Positions 50,519-58,084 of a DNA stretch of 64,000 nt are shown one piece after another. Position 1 is the stretch's first letter. Each line of letters opens with the position of its first letter. Origin of the DNA: Microcaldota archaeon (lineage in GTDB: Archaea > Micrarchaeota > Micrarchaeia > Micrarchaeales > CABMGC01); contig JAKASU010000002.1 in assembly GCA_021818925.1 (NCBI GenBank), positions 1-64,000 on the forward strand, written 5' to 3'. The notes under the pieces were generated by a model. The model was not told the DNA's origin. It did not search any database and saw only the letters and a list, made by a program, of their open reading frames with translations. The position numbers and the translations under genes are program-made.

Positions 50519-52843
50519 ATGAATAGGACTAGAAGAGATATGCTTTTGCCGACGCTCATCGCGCTGGCAGTACTGACGATACCGAACGTTGTTTTTGCAG
50601 GAAGTCTTCTGAGCGTGAGTGTATCACCTTCATCGCCCACAAGCATAATGCTAAGTCAGAATGTGCTGATCTCTGCTGCTGCCTCTGGAGGAACGGGATC
50701 GTATACCTACACTTGGTCGGCCGACCCAAACACCTCATGTCCCGATTTTGTTGCTTCTGCTTCTAGCTCATTCAGATGGGTACCTACACAAACCACATCT
50801 TCTTGCAAAGTAGACGTTAGCGTATCAGACGGCTCAAACAGCATAACAGCAAACACATCACAGATTACGGTAACGCCGTTCAGCATACACTCGCAGTTGT
50901 TTAACTTCACAGGGAAGACAGTGAACGCGACATACACGGTAACCAACGGCATCGCGAAGACGGTGCAGACGATAAACGGGACACTCAACGGCGTGTTCAC
51001 GGGCGAGGGGAACCTCACCTTTACGTCGTTGTTCAATCAAACCTCCGGGAAGGGCGAGGGAGGCGGAATAACCGTCTCCACCACCGCGTCGTACAAGAGC
51101 GTGTCGTACAACATAACGGTCAACCTCACCGCATCCACGAACACGAAGGTGCAGGGAACATCGACCTGCTACGGCAACGCGACGTACACGACCTGCGACC
51201 ACAACATCTACGAGGTCACGGGAACGTACAACGGCATAGGCAGATCCGCAGCGGGTGGCATAATCCAGGTCAACGGCACGTGGACCGCGCTGAACATCGA
51301 CCCTCCGTACACCTCCAACGTTCCGCCTCCGTACAACAACATAATAGTTGACTTCAACGGGACGGTCAGCGTGGTGCCGAAACTGTTCGGGTTCATGGGA
51401 AAGACCGTGAAGGTTGAGAGCTACACGGTAACCAACGGCATCGCGAAGACGGTGCAGACGATAAACGGGACACTCAACGGCGTGTTCACGGGCGAGGGGA
51501 ACCTCACCTTTACGTCGTTGTTCAATCAAACCTCCGGGAAGGGCGAGGGAGGCGGAATAACCGTCTCCACCACCGCGTCGTACAAGAGCGTGTCGTACAA
51601 CATAACGGTCAACCTCACCGCATCCACGAACACGAAGGTGCAGGGAACATCGACCTGCTACGGCAACGCGACGTACACGACCTGCGACCACAACATCTAC
51701 GAGGTCACGGGAACGTACAACGGCATAGGCAGATCCGCAGCGGGTGGCATAATCCAGGTCAACGGCACGTGGACCGCGCTGAACATCGACCCTCCGTACA
51801 CCTCCAACGTTCCGCCTCCGTACAACAACATAATAGTTGACTTCAACGGGAGGATAACGGCCATAAGCGGCAAATCTGTCAACATTATGGTAAATCTACC
51901 AACCAATACGCCAATTAACATAAATTACACTAGTGCTGGCGCGCTTCTCACGATAAACTCGTCCAGCGGGAACACGATAACTGTCAATGTGCTGATTGTA
52001 AACGATACTTCCAATACCACGAGCACGCCCACGCTCATAGGCACAACGTTCAGCAAGCTTGCGGTGCTTGACGTGAACAGCAGCGTTACATCCAATGTCG
52101 TGTATGGGCTAACAATCAGAATTCCATGCGGCTCCAACGCGGCGCCCTACAAGCTTAACGCCACTACTGGCGACTGGATTGCGATAACGCCGTTCAGTGT
52201 AAACAAGGCCGCATGCACGCTTAGCTTCAACATACCTCCTGACCCCGTCATAGGAGTATTCGCAAGCTCACCTACATCTACAGTGAGCAACTCTGGAGGC
52301 GGAGTGCCATCCGCCGGAGCGGGAGCTGCTGGGCCCGGCGGGCCGACCACGACCCCGATAAGCAATGGCTATGAGATAAGCAACCTCACTGTGCCCAATA
52401 CTGCTAGCGTATCGGTGCAGGGAAAGTCCATAACGCTCACGGTCAGCTCGATTTCGCCTGCAAGCGCGGTGGTCATAGTCAACGGCGTTAGCTATAACCT
52501 GCAGCCGAATACGCCTGTACAGGTGGATCCTCCGGCGTTCGTGTACTTCGTAGACCTGAAGAGCGTGTCCTACACGCCTTCGCTGCATGCGATAACTATA
52601 GAAGTCTACTCGCAGCCCAACCAGACGACTACAATTACGCCTGTGAACTCCACTACTAACAGCACCACTCCTACGACCACCGTTGTGCCTGTGGTTACCA
52701 CCACAGTGGTACCAACGCCTCCAACGGCATCGGCAGGAACGTCAACGTTCTCCGTAGTGCTCTTTGAGATGATAGGCGTGCTTGCTGCAATAGCAGTGGC
52801 TGGCGCGTTCTGGCACAGCCGCCTTAGGTCAAAGCGGGAATAG
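50519..52843 (+). CDS. large surface glycoprotein with a perfect internal duplication
   Basis: A 774-residue cell-surface protein. A signal peptide (about residues 1-25) precedes an Ig-like domain (VSPSSPTSIMLSQNVLISAA). Two tandem units of 163 residues follow, each with 143 identical residues rich in Thr, Asn, Gly and Ser and a CYGNATYTTC disulfide pair. Then come a beta domain, a Gly/Pro-rich linker and a Thr/Pro-rich stalk (TTPTTTVVPVVTTTVVPTPP). A C-terminal helix with basic tail (RLRSKRE) anchors it. There are dozens of Asn-X-Ser/Thr sequons. It may be part of an S-layer or an adhesin. No neighbour explains its role. Confidence 0.85.
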   Translation: MNRTRRDMLLPTLIALAVLTIPNVVFAGSLLSVSVSPSSPTSIMLSQNVLISAAASGGTGSYTYTWSADPNTSCPDFVASASSSFRWVPTQTTSSCKVDVSVSDGSNSITANTSQITVTPFSIHSQLFNFTGKTVNATYTVTNGIAKTVQTINGTLNGVFTGEGNLTFTSLFNQTSGKGEGGGITVSTTASYKSVSYNITVNLTASTNTKVQGTSTCYGNATYTTCDHNIYEVTGTYNGIGRSAAGGIIQVNGTWTALNIDPPYTSNVPPPYNNIIVDFNGTVSVVPKLFGFMGKTVKVESYTVTNGIAKTVQTINGTLNGVFTGEGNLTFTSLFNQTSGKGEGGGITVSTTASYKSVSYNITVNLTASTNTKVQGTSTCYGNATYTTCDHNIYEVTGTYNGIGRSAAGGIIQVNGTWTALNIDPPYTSNVPPPYNNIIVDFNGRITAISGKSVNIMVNLPTNTPININYTSAGALLTINSSSGNTITVNVLIVNDTSNTTSTPTLIGTTFSKLAVLDVNSSVTSNVVYGLTIRIPCGSNAAPYKLNATTGDWIAITPFSVNKAACTLSFNIPPDPVIGVFASSPTSTVSNSGGGVPSAGAGAAGPGGPTTTPISNGYEISNLTVPNTASVSVQGKSITLTVSSISPASAVVIVNGVSYNLQPNTPVQVDPPAFVYFVDLKSVSYTPSLHAITIEVYSQPNQTTTITPVNSTTNSTTPTTTVVPVVTTTVVPTPPTASAGTSTFSVVLFEMIGVLAAIAVAGAFWHSRLRSKRE
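50933..51362 (+). repeat. 430-base direct repeat, copy 1
   Basis: This stretch recurs at 51422-51851, an offset of 489 bases (163 codons), with no mismatch that I can find. The repeat keeps the reading frame and encodes 143 residues of the surface protein. Confidence 0.9.
51422..51851 (+). repeat. 430-base direct repeat, copy 2
   Basis: Identical to copy 1. The 59-base spacer between copies is related to the sequence just before copy 1 but has diverged, so the identity of the repeat itself suggests recent gene conversion rather than a simple new duplication. Confidence 0.9.
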
Positions 52844-52856
52844 ACAGAGCGTCGCT

Positions 52857-53579
52857 CTAGGAGGTCTTGCGTCTTCTTGGAGCTCTCTTTTCTATCTCCT
52901 TAGTCTCATTCTCGAGCTCCAGCTTCACACCCTCCTCGGCCCTCTCCTCCAGAGCATCCACCCTGCGTCTCAGGCGCCTGTCCATGTAGGCGTAGAAGAG
53001 GGGTATGAAGATCAGTCCGCCCACCACGTGTATGTACCAGAACTGGTTGCCGTTGAGATAGACGAAGAGGATTGTTGAGAGGATGAGCACCAGGAAGACG
53101 AACGCTGCCGATGCAATCTTTAGCCTCGTTGTCAACGCTTCGTTGCGCTTCGATATGCGCTTGATCAGCTCGGAGCTGTAGGTTTCAGCTGCGGCGAAGA
53201 TCAGCGCGCAGAAGGCAAGTATGGAGGTGCCTGAAGAGGGAAACCCGCTCCCTACCCACCATATGGTCGACACAGCGTACGAGGAGATTATGCCGAGTAT
53301 GGCCACGTTGCGGATAAGCGACTTCCTGTGCGTGAGTTCTGCTATGCCTGTTGTGTAGACGTCTACGAACAGGAAGATGACGACAAGCAGTACGTAGTTG
53401 TACGCTAGGTTGTTGAGCTCATAGGTGAGGTTGAACGGAGAGGTAAGCCAGAGAAGGAGCGGGCTCTTGTACGCTGCTGGCAGGAGAGCGTAGACGTAGG
53501 TCACGAGCGCCACGAGCGCGGCTATGAAGATGGTTGTCCACGGTACCCTCAAGTGGAATCTGTTGGTCGCCATTCCCAC
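52857..53579 (-). CDS. rhomboid-like membrane protein
   Basis: A 240-residue protein with six hydrophobic helices and a charged C-terminal tail. The core recalls rhomboid proteases: a helix beginning GFPSSGTSILAFCALIFAA, where PSSG stands in for the catalytic GxSG, and a later helix IHVVGGLIFIPLFYAYMDRR with the expected His. The first-position Gly is replaced by Pro, so activity is uncertain. The tail (residues 200-240) is rich in Arg, Lys and Glu and should be cytoplasmic. If active it could cleave surface-anchored proteins such as the one encoded convergently next to it. Confidence 0.6.
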   Translation of the reverse strand: MGMATNRFHLRVPWTTIFIAALVALVTYVYALLPAAYKSPLLLWLTSPFNLTYELNNLAYNYVLLVVIFLFVDVYTTGIAELTHRKSLIRNVAILGIISSYAVSTIWWVGSGFPSSGTSILAFCALIFAAAETYSSELIKRISKRNEALTTRLKIASAAFVFLVLILSTILFVYLNGNQFWYIHVVGGLIFIPLFYAYMDRRLRRRVDALEERAEEGVKLELENETKEIEKRAPRRRKTS

Positions 53580-53632
53580 TCAATATCGCTATCCTTGAAG
53601 AGTTTTTATTACTTGGCTTGCCGCTCCGTGTT

Positions 53633-53734
53633 TGCAGGGGGAGAGATTTGAACTCTCGAAGGCACTAGGCCACGGGATCTTAAGTCCCGCGCATTTTCCG
53701 TGGCGTACGCCATTCCAGACTCTGCCACCCCTGC
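53633..53734 (-). tRNA. tRNA-Leu (UAA) with a D-loop insertion
   Basis: Acceptor GCAGGGG/CCCCTGC, anticodon stem CGGGA/TCCCG with loop CT-TAA-GA, long variable arm TGGCCTAGTGCCTTC and T arm GAGAG-TTCAAAT-CTCTC are complete; the discriminator is A. The D loop carries about 16 additional bases (53698-53713) containing the perfect hairpin TGGCG-TA-CGCCA. The insertion is either a non-canonical intron or an enlarged loop. Confidence 0.9.
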
Positions 53735-53769
53735 GCAAGCTATATAGGCGCTCATATTTATAATTAGGC

Positions 53770-54210
53770 ATGGATTTCGAGGTGAAGCGGGCAGAACTCG
53801 GAGATGATAAAAAGCTTATGGAGCTTGAAGCAAGATGCTTCAGGATAAAATATGAGAGAAACTTCATCTGGTTCTGGAAACCTTTCACGCAGCACGCGTA
53901 CGTATACAAGGCGATTTTTGATAAGAAAATTGTTGGGGGAATCTTGGCATTCCCGACCAAGCACCCCGGTACAATATACATCGAATCCATTTTTGTCGAC
54001 ACGAAGTTCAGGGATCACGGGGTTGCGACGCGCCTCATTGAAAAAGTTTCGAAACACGCCGGCTGCAGAGAGCTAATTCTTGACACGATGCCTGGATGGA
54101 AGAATGCGGTTAACTTGTACAGAAAACAAGGTTTCAGGGTTGTCAAGAAATTAAAGAACTACTATGAGGACGGAACCGACAGGGTGCTGATGGTAAAGAG
54201 GCTAAGGTAA
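53770..54210 (+). CDS. GNAT-family N-acetyltransferase
   Basis: A 146-residue RimI-like acetyltransferase. The acetyl-CoA loop is in VDTKFRDHGVATRLIEKV, following TIYIESIFV. MPGWKNAVNLYRKQGFRVVKK is the typical C-terminal part. It could acetylate protein N-termini or small molecules. A TATA-like ATATTTATAATTAG sits right before the ATG. Confidence 0.9.
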   Translation: MDFEVKRAELGDDKKLMELEARCFRIKYERNFIWFWKPFTQHAYVYKAIFDKKIVGGILAFPTKHPGTIYIESIFVDTKFRDHGVATRLIEKVSKHAGCRELILDTMPGWKNAVNLYRKQGFRVVKKLKNYYEDGTDRVLMVKRLR

Positions 54211-54225
54211 CGGGCCTCACAGGTC

Positions 54226-54960
54226 CTATGCCACCGAAGGCGGTCCGACCTCTTCCGCCGCCTTATCGTAGTGTTCGTGGCCCTCCTTCGCCTTCTTGAG
54301 CATCTCCCTGACCCTCGCCTCGACCTCCTTGGCCTCGCTCTCAAGCTCCGATGTGTCGATCGTTATCCCGAGCAGCTTGCTGACGCCCTTTATGGCTATC
54401 TCGGCATACTTAGGGTCCATTATTATGGGATTGACCTCTACGAGGACGTCCAGGGCGGGTATGTCGAACGGTTTCGCGCCGGTGATCAACAGGGCGCTTA
54501 CGCCCGCTATCACACCCTCCTTTACTGGTTTAAGCCCTTGCTTCGCTACCGTCTTGGCTAGCTCAGGCTTTGATGAGATCACGAAGACAGTATCCGATGG
54601 CTTCTGCGACGGCATGCCCCCTATCGAGACTATCTCCTTTATTCCGTTCTTCCTAACGAAGGAGAGCAGCTCGTTCGCTAGCAGGTAGACAACGCTCTGC
54701 GGTATGGTGAATTCGGAGAGGACAACGACGAGTTTGTTCTTCGCGTCGGCGTATATCCTTGCCGTGTGCATCGGTTCACCGTCATGCACCGCGGCTATGG
54801 GCGGGAAGAGGTCACTCTCTATGTGCCCTATCCCCTTCATCCCCAGCTTCTCTATCATGTAGCTTGCGGCCATCGGACCGACGAGTCCGGCACCTGGAAA
54901 GCCTTCGATCAGAGTGTATCCCTTCAGATTCTGGTCTCCGTGGAGCACTATCTCAATCAT
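54226..54960 (-). CDS. PAC2-family proteasome assembly chaperone homologue
   Basis: A 244-residue PAC2-family protein from ATG 54960 (MIEIVLHGDQ). GYTLIEGFPGAGLVGPMAASYMI, VSIGGMPSQKPSDTVFVI, and VNPIIMDPKYAEIAIKGVSK match archaeal PbaA/PbaB-like members. It ends with a charged helix and SVA rather than a proteasome-docking HbYX tail. The TATA-like TTTTTATAC centred at 54991 puts transcription start about 54965, supporting this start over earlier in-frame ATGs at 54981 and 55038. Confidence 0.9.
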   Translation of the reverse strand: MIEIVLHGDQNLKGYTLIEGFPGAGLVGPMAASYMIEKLGMKGIGHIESDLFPPIAAVHDGEPMHTARIYADAKNKLVVVLSEFTIPQSVVYLLANELLSFVRKNGIKEIVSIGGMPSQKPSDTVFVISSKPELAKTVAKQGLKPVKEGVIAGVSALLITGAKPFDIPALDVLVEVNPIIMDPKYAEIAIKGVSKLLGITIDTSELESEAKEVEARVREMLKKAKEGHEHYDKAAEEVGPPSVA

Positions 54961-55089
54961 TGGATCAAGCGTTCTATGCATGAAAAGTATAAAAAGAGTT
55001 GGCTGGAAAACGCGTTTCTTGTATTTTACTCTCGACAAATCGACGATAGATATAAAAGGGTATCACGACAACTTATCATCGGTGAATTG

Positions 55090-55314
55090 ATGGCTGAAAG
55101 AGTAACCCGTGAAAAGATAGACAGGGAAGACGGCTACCTTTACTACCTGGGTAAGGATGGCTATGCGTGGAGGACGCCGATGAAGACGAACTCGCGCGGA
55201 AGAAAGGCCAGAGTGGGCTCAGAGAAGGTAAAGAGGGCTGAGGGCTTCCTTTACTTCATCGACAAGTCCGGCTTTGTTGCCAGGGCAAAGATGAACAGAA
55301 GGGGAAGAAGGTAA
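55090..55314 (+). CDS. small basic protein with two YLYY-like repeats
   Basis: A 74-residue, strongly basic protein. It contains two copies of a short beta unit: DGYLYYLGKDGYAWRTPMK and EGFLYFIDKSGFVARAKMN, joined by a basic linker (SRGRKARVGSEKVKRA). The pattern G-(Y/F)-LY-(Y/F)-K-x-G-x-x-x-R suggests a nucleic-acid-binding or chromatin-type protein. ATG 55090 follows a TATA box (ATATAAAAGG) by 35 bases, and a strong hairpin terminator follows, so it is a single-gene transcript. Confidence 0.75.
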   Translation: MAERVTREKIDREDGYLYYLGKDGYAWRTPMKTNSRGRKARVGSEKVKRAEGFLYFIDKSGFVARAKMNRRGRR

Positions 55315-55320
55315 ACTTTT

Positions 55321-55348
55321 GGGGCGCAAGCCCCTCTTTTTATTTTTT
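55321..55348 (+). terminator. hairpin plus T-run terminator
   Basis: GGGGC-GCAA-GCCCC (55321-55334), with a stable GNRA loop, is followed by TCTTTTTATTTTTT. This is the clearest terminator in the window and lies six bases after the stop codon of the small basic protein gene. Confidence 0.8.
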
Positions 55349-55429
55349 GCTTTCTAATTTTCTATAGCCTAGAGGGTAAGATCTGGTACTATAGCGAGCA
55401 GCCTAAGGAGAAAACCACTGGACTACATA

Positions 55430-56392
55430 GTGCCGGCAGTGCTCCTCGTAATAATGATTGCCGGAGTGCTTATCGGCCAGTATCTTGCCGTGCCGGTGGG
55501 CCTGGTCGTCTATTTCGTCTACGAGGTAGCAAGGAACAACAAGCCTGAGTCGGTGAGGCTCGAGACTCCGCACGTGCTATGGTGGACGGCGCTGGTCGCG
55601 GTCCTGGGCGTCCTCGCCGTGCTGCTCGTTGAGCTTTCGTACAGCGGCCAGCTGGTCGGCATACCTTCGAACTTCACCTCTGCGCCAAATTCCACCACCA
55701 GCGGATATACGACGGCGCCCTCGACCTCCACCGCCTCAAGCACGAGCAGCAGCACAACGGTCAGTACCACTGTAGGAAGCACGACAACGATCGAGTACAA
55801 CACGCAGTCGGCAACCGCATCGACGACCGGCTTTGGCAGCGGCTCCATATTCCTGAAGGGGGCCTACAGCACATTCATCTGCGGAGGGGCGAGCACCAGC
55901 ACCACCAACACCTCCTGGAAGCCCAACGTCTCAGTCTCCAACTACTCTTCGATAGGCATAAACGCCGATGGGACCTGCACGCTGACCAACGGCAACATAT
56001 ACCACCAGTTCAACTCGCATTACGCTGCTCTGGCAGGGATAGAGATGAATGCGAGCAACTACAGCGCGGTCACAGCGTCGAACGCCATGCAGATGTTCGT
56101 CAGAATAAACACTCCTGGATCGTTCATGGTTGTGCTGGCTGTTGGCAACATCTACTCGCCGGGGCCCTACCTTATCCCCACGCTCACAATCGCTTACCCT
56201 CCAGGCGCTTCTTTCAACTGCAACACAACGGAACAGCAGACCACTCCAGGGGTCAGGTTTAACTCGACCACGTTCGTGAAGAGCACGGCAGCCGTGGCGG
56301 TTTGTCCCAACGCCGGCTCGGGTACGTACCTGCTCTCTGAGAAGAATCTGACTGACGGCTCGTTCGCGGCTTATGTATTCACACCGAGGTAG
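55430..56392 (+). CDS. membrane-anchored glycoprotein with a Ser/Thr stalk
   Basis: Not recognised by family. The 320-residue protein has two N-terminal hydrophobic helices (about residues 3-28 and 47-68). A dense Ser/Thr stretch (residues 84-140, for example TSTASSTSSSTTVSTTVGST) follows, then a globular external domain with four cysteines (FICGG, GTCTL, FNCNT, AVCPN). Many N-glycosylation sequons are present. GTG 55430 is the only ordinary start, but in-frame codons upstream read LRRKPLDYI after AAGGAG. The true start may be a rare codon upstream. Confidence 0.75.
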   Translation: MPAVLLVIMIAGVLIGQYLAVPVGLVVYFVYEVARNNKPESVRLETPHVLWWTALVAVLGVLAVLLVELSYSGQLVGIPSNFTSAPNSTTSGYTTAPSTSTASSTSSSTTVSTTVGSTTTIEYNTQSATASTTGFGSGSIFLKGAYSTFICGGASTSTTNTSWKPNVSVSNYSSIGINADGTCTLTNGNIYHQFNSHYAALAGIEMNASNYSAVTASNAMQMFVRINTPGSFMVVLAVGNIYSPGPYLIPTLTIAYPPGASFNCNTTEQQTTPGVRFNSTTFVKSTAAVAVCPNAGSGTYLLSEKNLTDGSFAAYVFTPR

Positions 56393-56399
56393 TGGAAGA

Positions 56400-56549
56400 T
56401 TAGTCAGAATAATCGATCACGTAATCTTTGACCTCTTCGTTTGTGAGTTTAGGATAGTGTCTGCGCAACACGGAAACAAGCTCTTTTGGCACCTCGTGTA
56501 TGAGGTACGCTTCCTCTCGCTTTCCCCTTACTGCTTGGCCCATCGCCAT
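56400..56549 (-). CDS. 49-residue hypothetical protein
   Basis: A short frame from ATG 56549: MAMGQAVRGKREEAYLIHEV, then PKELVSVLRRHYPKLTNEEV. The composition is protein-like, and a TATA-like TTTAAAAAAGG lies about 40 bases upstream. It converges on the glycoprotein gene. No family is recognised; it may be a small DNA-binding or antitoxin-like protein. Confidence 0.5.
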   Translation of the reverse strand: MAMGQAVRGKREEAYLIHEVPKELVSVLRRHYPKLTNEEVKDYVIDYSD

Positions 56550-56720
56550 AACATCCGTTTGCACTTGAAATCTTGTCCTTTTTTAAAGGACGCAGGAGGG
56601 GATGCCTCCTGACGAATCACTTTCGCTTTTGACGAAGCACTTCGGCTCACGCTGAGCCTATTGGAAAGAATAAAAAGCGGTTCGTGGATTGTCGAGGCGG
56701 ATTTAAATCTTGCGCTTGAG

Positions 56721-56772
56721 CGGGCACGGCGGGATTTGAACCCGCAACCAACAGCTCCGCAAGCTGCCGTGC
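56721..56772 (-). repeat. 52-base copy of the 3' part of tRNA-Arg (attachment-site-like)
   Basis: This sequence is identical to 57466-57517, the 3' 52 bases of the tRNA-Arg (GCG) gene including anticodon arm, T arm and discriminator; one more flanking base also matches. It lacks the 5' part, so it is not a working tRNA. The two copies are 745 bases apart and enclose a toxin-antitoxin pair, as expected of attachment sites. Confidence 0.9.
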
Positions 56773-56776
56773 CAAT

Positions 56777-56814
56777 GTTTATATATCTGTGTTATCACAT
56801 AAATATGTGATAAC
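56777..56814 (+). promoter_or_regulatory. promoter and palindromic operator of the VapBC-type pair
   Basis: A TATA-like TTTATATATC (56778-56787) is followed by the perfect inverted repeat GTTATCACAT-AAAT-ATGTGATAAC (56791-56814), which ends one base before the antitoxin ATG. The arrangement suggests repression by the antitoxin. Confidence 0.7.
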
Positions 56815-56815
56815 A

Positions 56816-57037
56816 ATGCCAAACATGACGATATCGATACCAAAGGAGCTTTACTCCACGATAAAGAAACATGGACAGGTTAGGTGGAGCGAGGTTGCGA
56901 GGAGGGCTATGGCAGAGTATGCCAAAAAGCTGGAGATACTAGACAAACTTTTGGAGAAATCTGAGCTCACCGAGAAGGACGCCATCGAGATTGGCGCAAA
57001 GGTGAAGGCAGGAATCGCCAAAAGGCACGGCATATGA
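56816..57037 (+). CDS. VapB-like antitoxin
   Basis: A 73-residue protein from ATG 56816. MPNMTISIPKELYSTIKKHG is a ribbon-helix-helix start, and VRWSEVARRAMAEYAKKLEIL continues it. The C-terminal helix (LTEKDAIEIGAKVKAGIAKR) should bind the toxin. It overlaps the PIN toxin gene by four bases. The pair lies between a tRNA-Arg gene and a copy of its 3' end. Confidence 0.85.
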   Translation: MPNMTISIPKELYSTIKKHGQVRWSEVARRAMAEYAKKLEILDKLLEKSELTEKDAIEIGAKVKAGIAKRHGI

Positions 57038-57462
57038 AGATAGTCGTAGACGCTAACGTAGTGTTTGCGGCCTTGACAAAAAACTCAATAACAAGGGAAC
57101 TGCTCCTCTACCCATTTATCAAATATTACTCTCCAGACTTCCTTCTGTCTGAGCTACAGAAGCACAAAAAGGAGCTCATGGCCAAATCCCATCTTAGCGA
57201 TGCAGCATATGGCGAAACCATAAGGCTGCTTTTAAGCAATGTCAAAGTAGTTTCGCGATTTGCATATGGAAGCGAGATTAAACGGGCGCTGAAAGTCATC
57301 GGCTATCTGGATAAGGACGATGTCGCTTACCTTGCGCTTTCAGCCGCGATTGAAGCGGATGGAATATGGACCTACGACAAGCATTTTGAAAAACAGCGGG
57401 AAGTTAAGGCTCTGAAGACCAAGGATATTGCCGTCATCGTTAAACAGGGCAAGAAGATATAG
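57034..57462 (+). CDS. VapC-like PIN-domain toxin
   Basis: A 142-residue PIN ribonuclease. The four acidic active-site residues are visible: Asp6 in VVDANVV, Glu40 in LLSELQKHK, Asp95/96 in LDKDDVAYLALS and Asp115 in WTYDKHF. It would cut RNA when not bound by the antitoxin. The stop codon is three bases before the 3' end of the tRNA-Arg gene. Confidence 0.9.
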   Translation: MKIVVDANVVFAALTKNSITRELLLYPFIKYYSPDFLLSELQKHKKELMAKSHLSDAAYGETIRLLLSNVKVVSRFAYGSEIKRALKVIGYLDKDDVAYLALSAAIEADGIWTYDKHFEKQREVKALKTKDIAVIVKQGKKI

Positions 57463-57465
57463 AGG

Positions 57466-57540
57466 CGGGCACGGCGGGATTTGAACCCGCAACCAACAGC
57501 TCCGCAAGCTGCCGTGCTATCCAAGTTACACCACGTGCCC
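57466..57540 (-). tRNA. tRNA-Arg (GCG)
   Basis: Acceptor GGGCACG/CGTGCCC, D arm, anticodon stem GCAGC/GCTGT with loop TT-GCG-GA, and T arm GCGGG-TTCAAAT-CCCGC are complete; the discriminator is G. There is no intron. Its 3' 52 bases recur at 56721-56772. Confidence 0.95.
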
Positions 57541-57621
57541 TCGTTGCTTTTATATATTTTCGCCTTTAAATAAGATTCTACGCTTCTTTGAAGTGATAAA
57601 ATAGCGACACTAGTAGGAAAA

Positions 57622-57768
57622 GTGTGCAGCTCGTGCGGCAGGCTCACCTCTTCGTATACTGAATTCAAGTGCCCGAGCTGCGGCAAGAGCACGATAATAA
57701 GATGCATGCGCTGCCGCGAGACGTACAACAAGTACAGATGCAAGGAGTGCAAATTTGAGGGTCCTTGA
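57622..57768 (+). CDS. small zinc-ribbon protein coupled to aEF1B
   Basis: A 48-residue protein with four CxxC knuckles: CSSC, CPSC, CMRC and CKEC, ending FEGP. This matches a small archaeal zinc-finger family (HVO_2753-like), usually encoded just before elongation factor 1-beta, as here. GTG 57622 gives MCSSCGRL; an ATA further upstream is in frame. Its stop overlaps the ATG of aEF1B. It binds two zinc ions and possibly RNA. Confidence 0.85.
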   Translation: MCSSCGRLTSSYTEFKCPSCGKSTIIRCMRCRETYNKYRCKECKFEGP

Positions 57769-58013
57769 TGGGCGAAGTGGCTGTTCTTTTCAGGGTGTAC
57801 GCGGAGGAGGGCAAAGAGGAGAGCGTCAGGAAGGAGATAGCCGACAGGCTCAAGCCAAAAGGCTCGCAGCTCGAGGACGTGGCCTTCGGGATAAAGACGA
57901 TAAAGGTGCTCTTCGTGCATGACGACTCAACGGGCAGCTCGGCCATCGAGGAGCAGATAAGGAAGATACCTGGCGTAAAGGAAGTTGAGATAGTTGAGGA
58001 AGGCCTGACATAA
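57768..58013 (+). CDS. ef1b: translation elongation factor 1-beta (aEF1B)
   Basis: An 81-residue nucleotide-exchange factor for EF-1A. VAVLFRVYAEEGKEESVRKE, DVAFGIKTIKVLFVHDD and IRKIPGVKEVEIVE fit the family. ATG 57768 overlaps the zinc-ribbon stop (TGATG), preferred over the TTG one codon earlier. Confidence 0.95.
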   Translation: MGEVAVLFRVYAEEGKEESVRKEIADRLKPKGSQLEDVAFGIKTIKVLFVHDDSTGSSAIEEQIRKIPGVKEVEIVEEGLT

Positions 58014-58084
58014 CAGCCGCCGCTTCCATGAAAGGGTTAAATAGTTTAGAAACATAGTGTAAACCACGTCTTTCTGGGGGTCCG

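Noticed and set aside
50858..51691. A 277-residue minus-strand frame with internal repeats
   Set aside because: It is the antisense of the duplicated segment of the surface protein gene; its repeat is only the shadow of that duplication.
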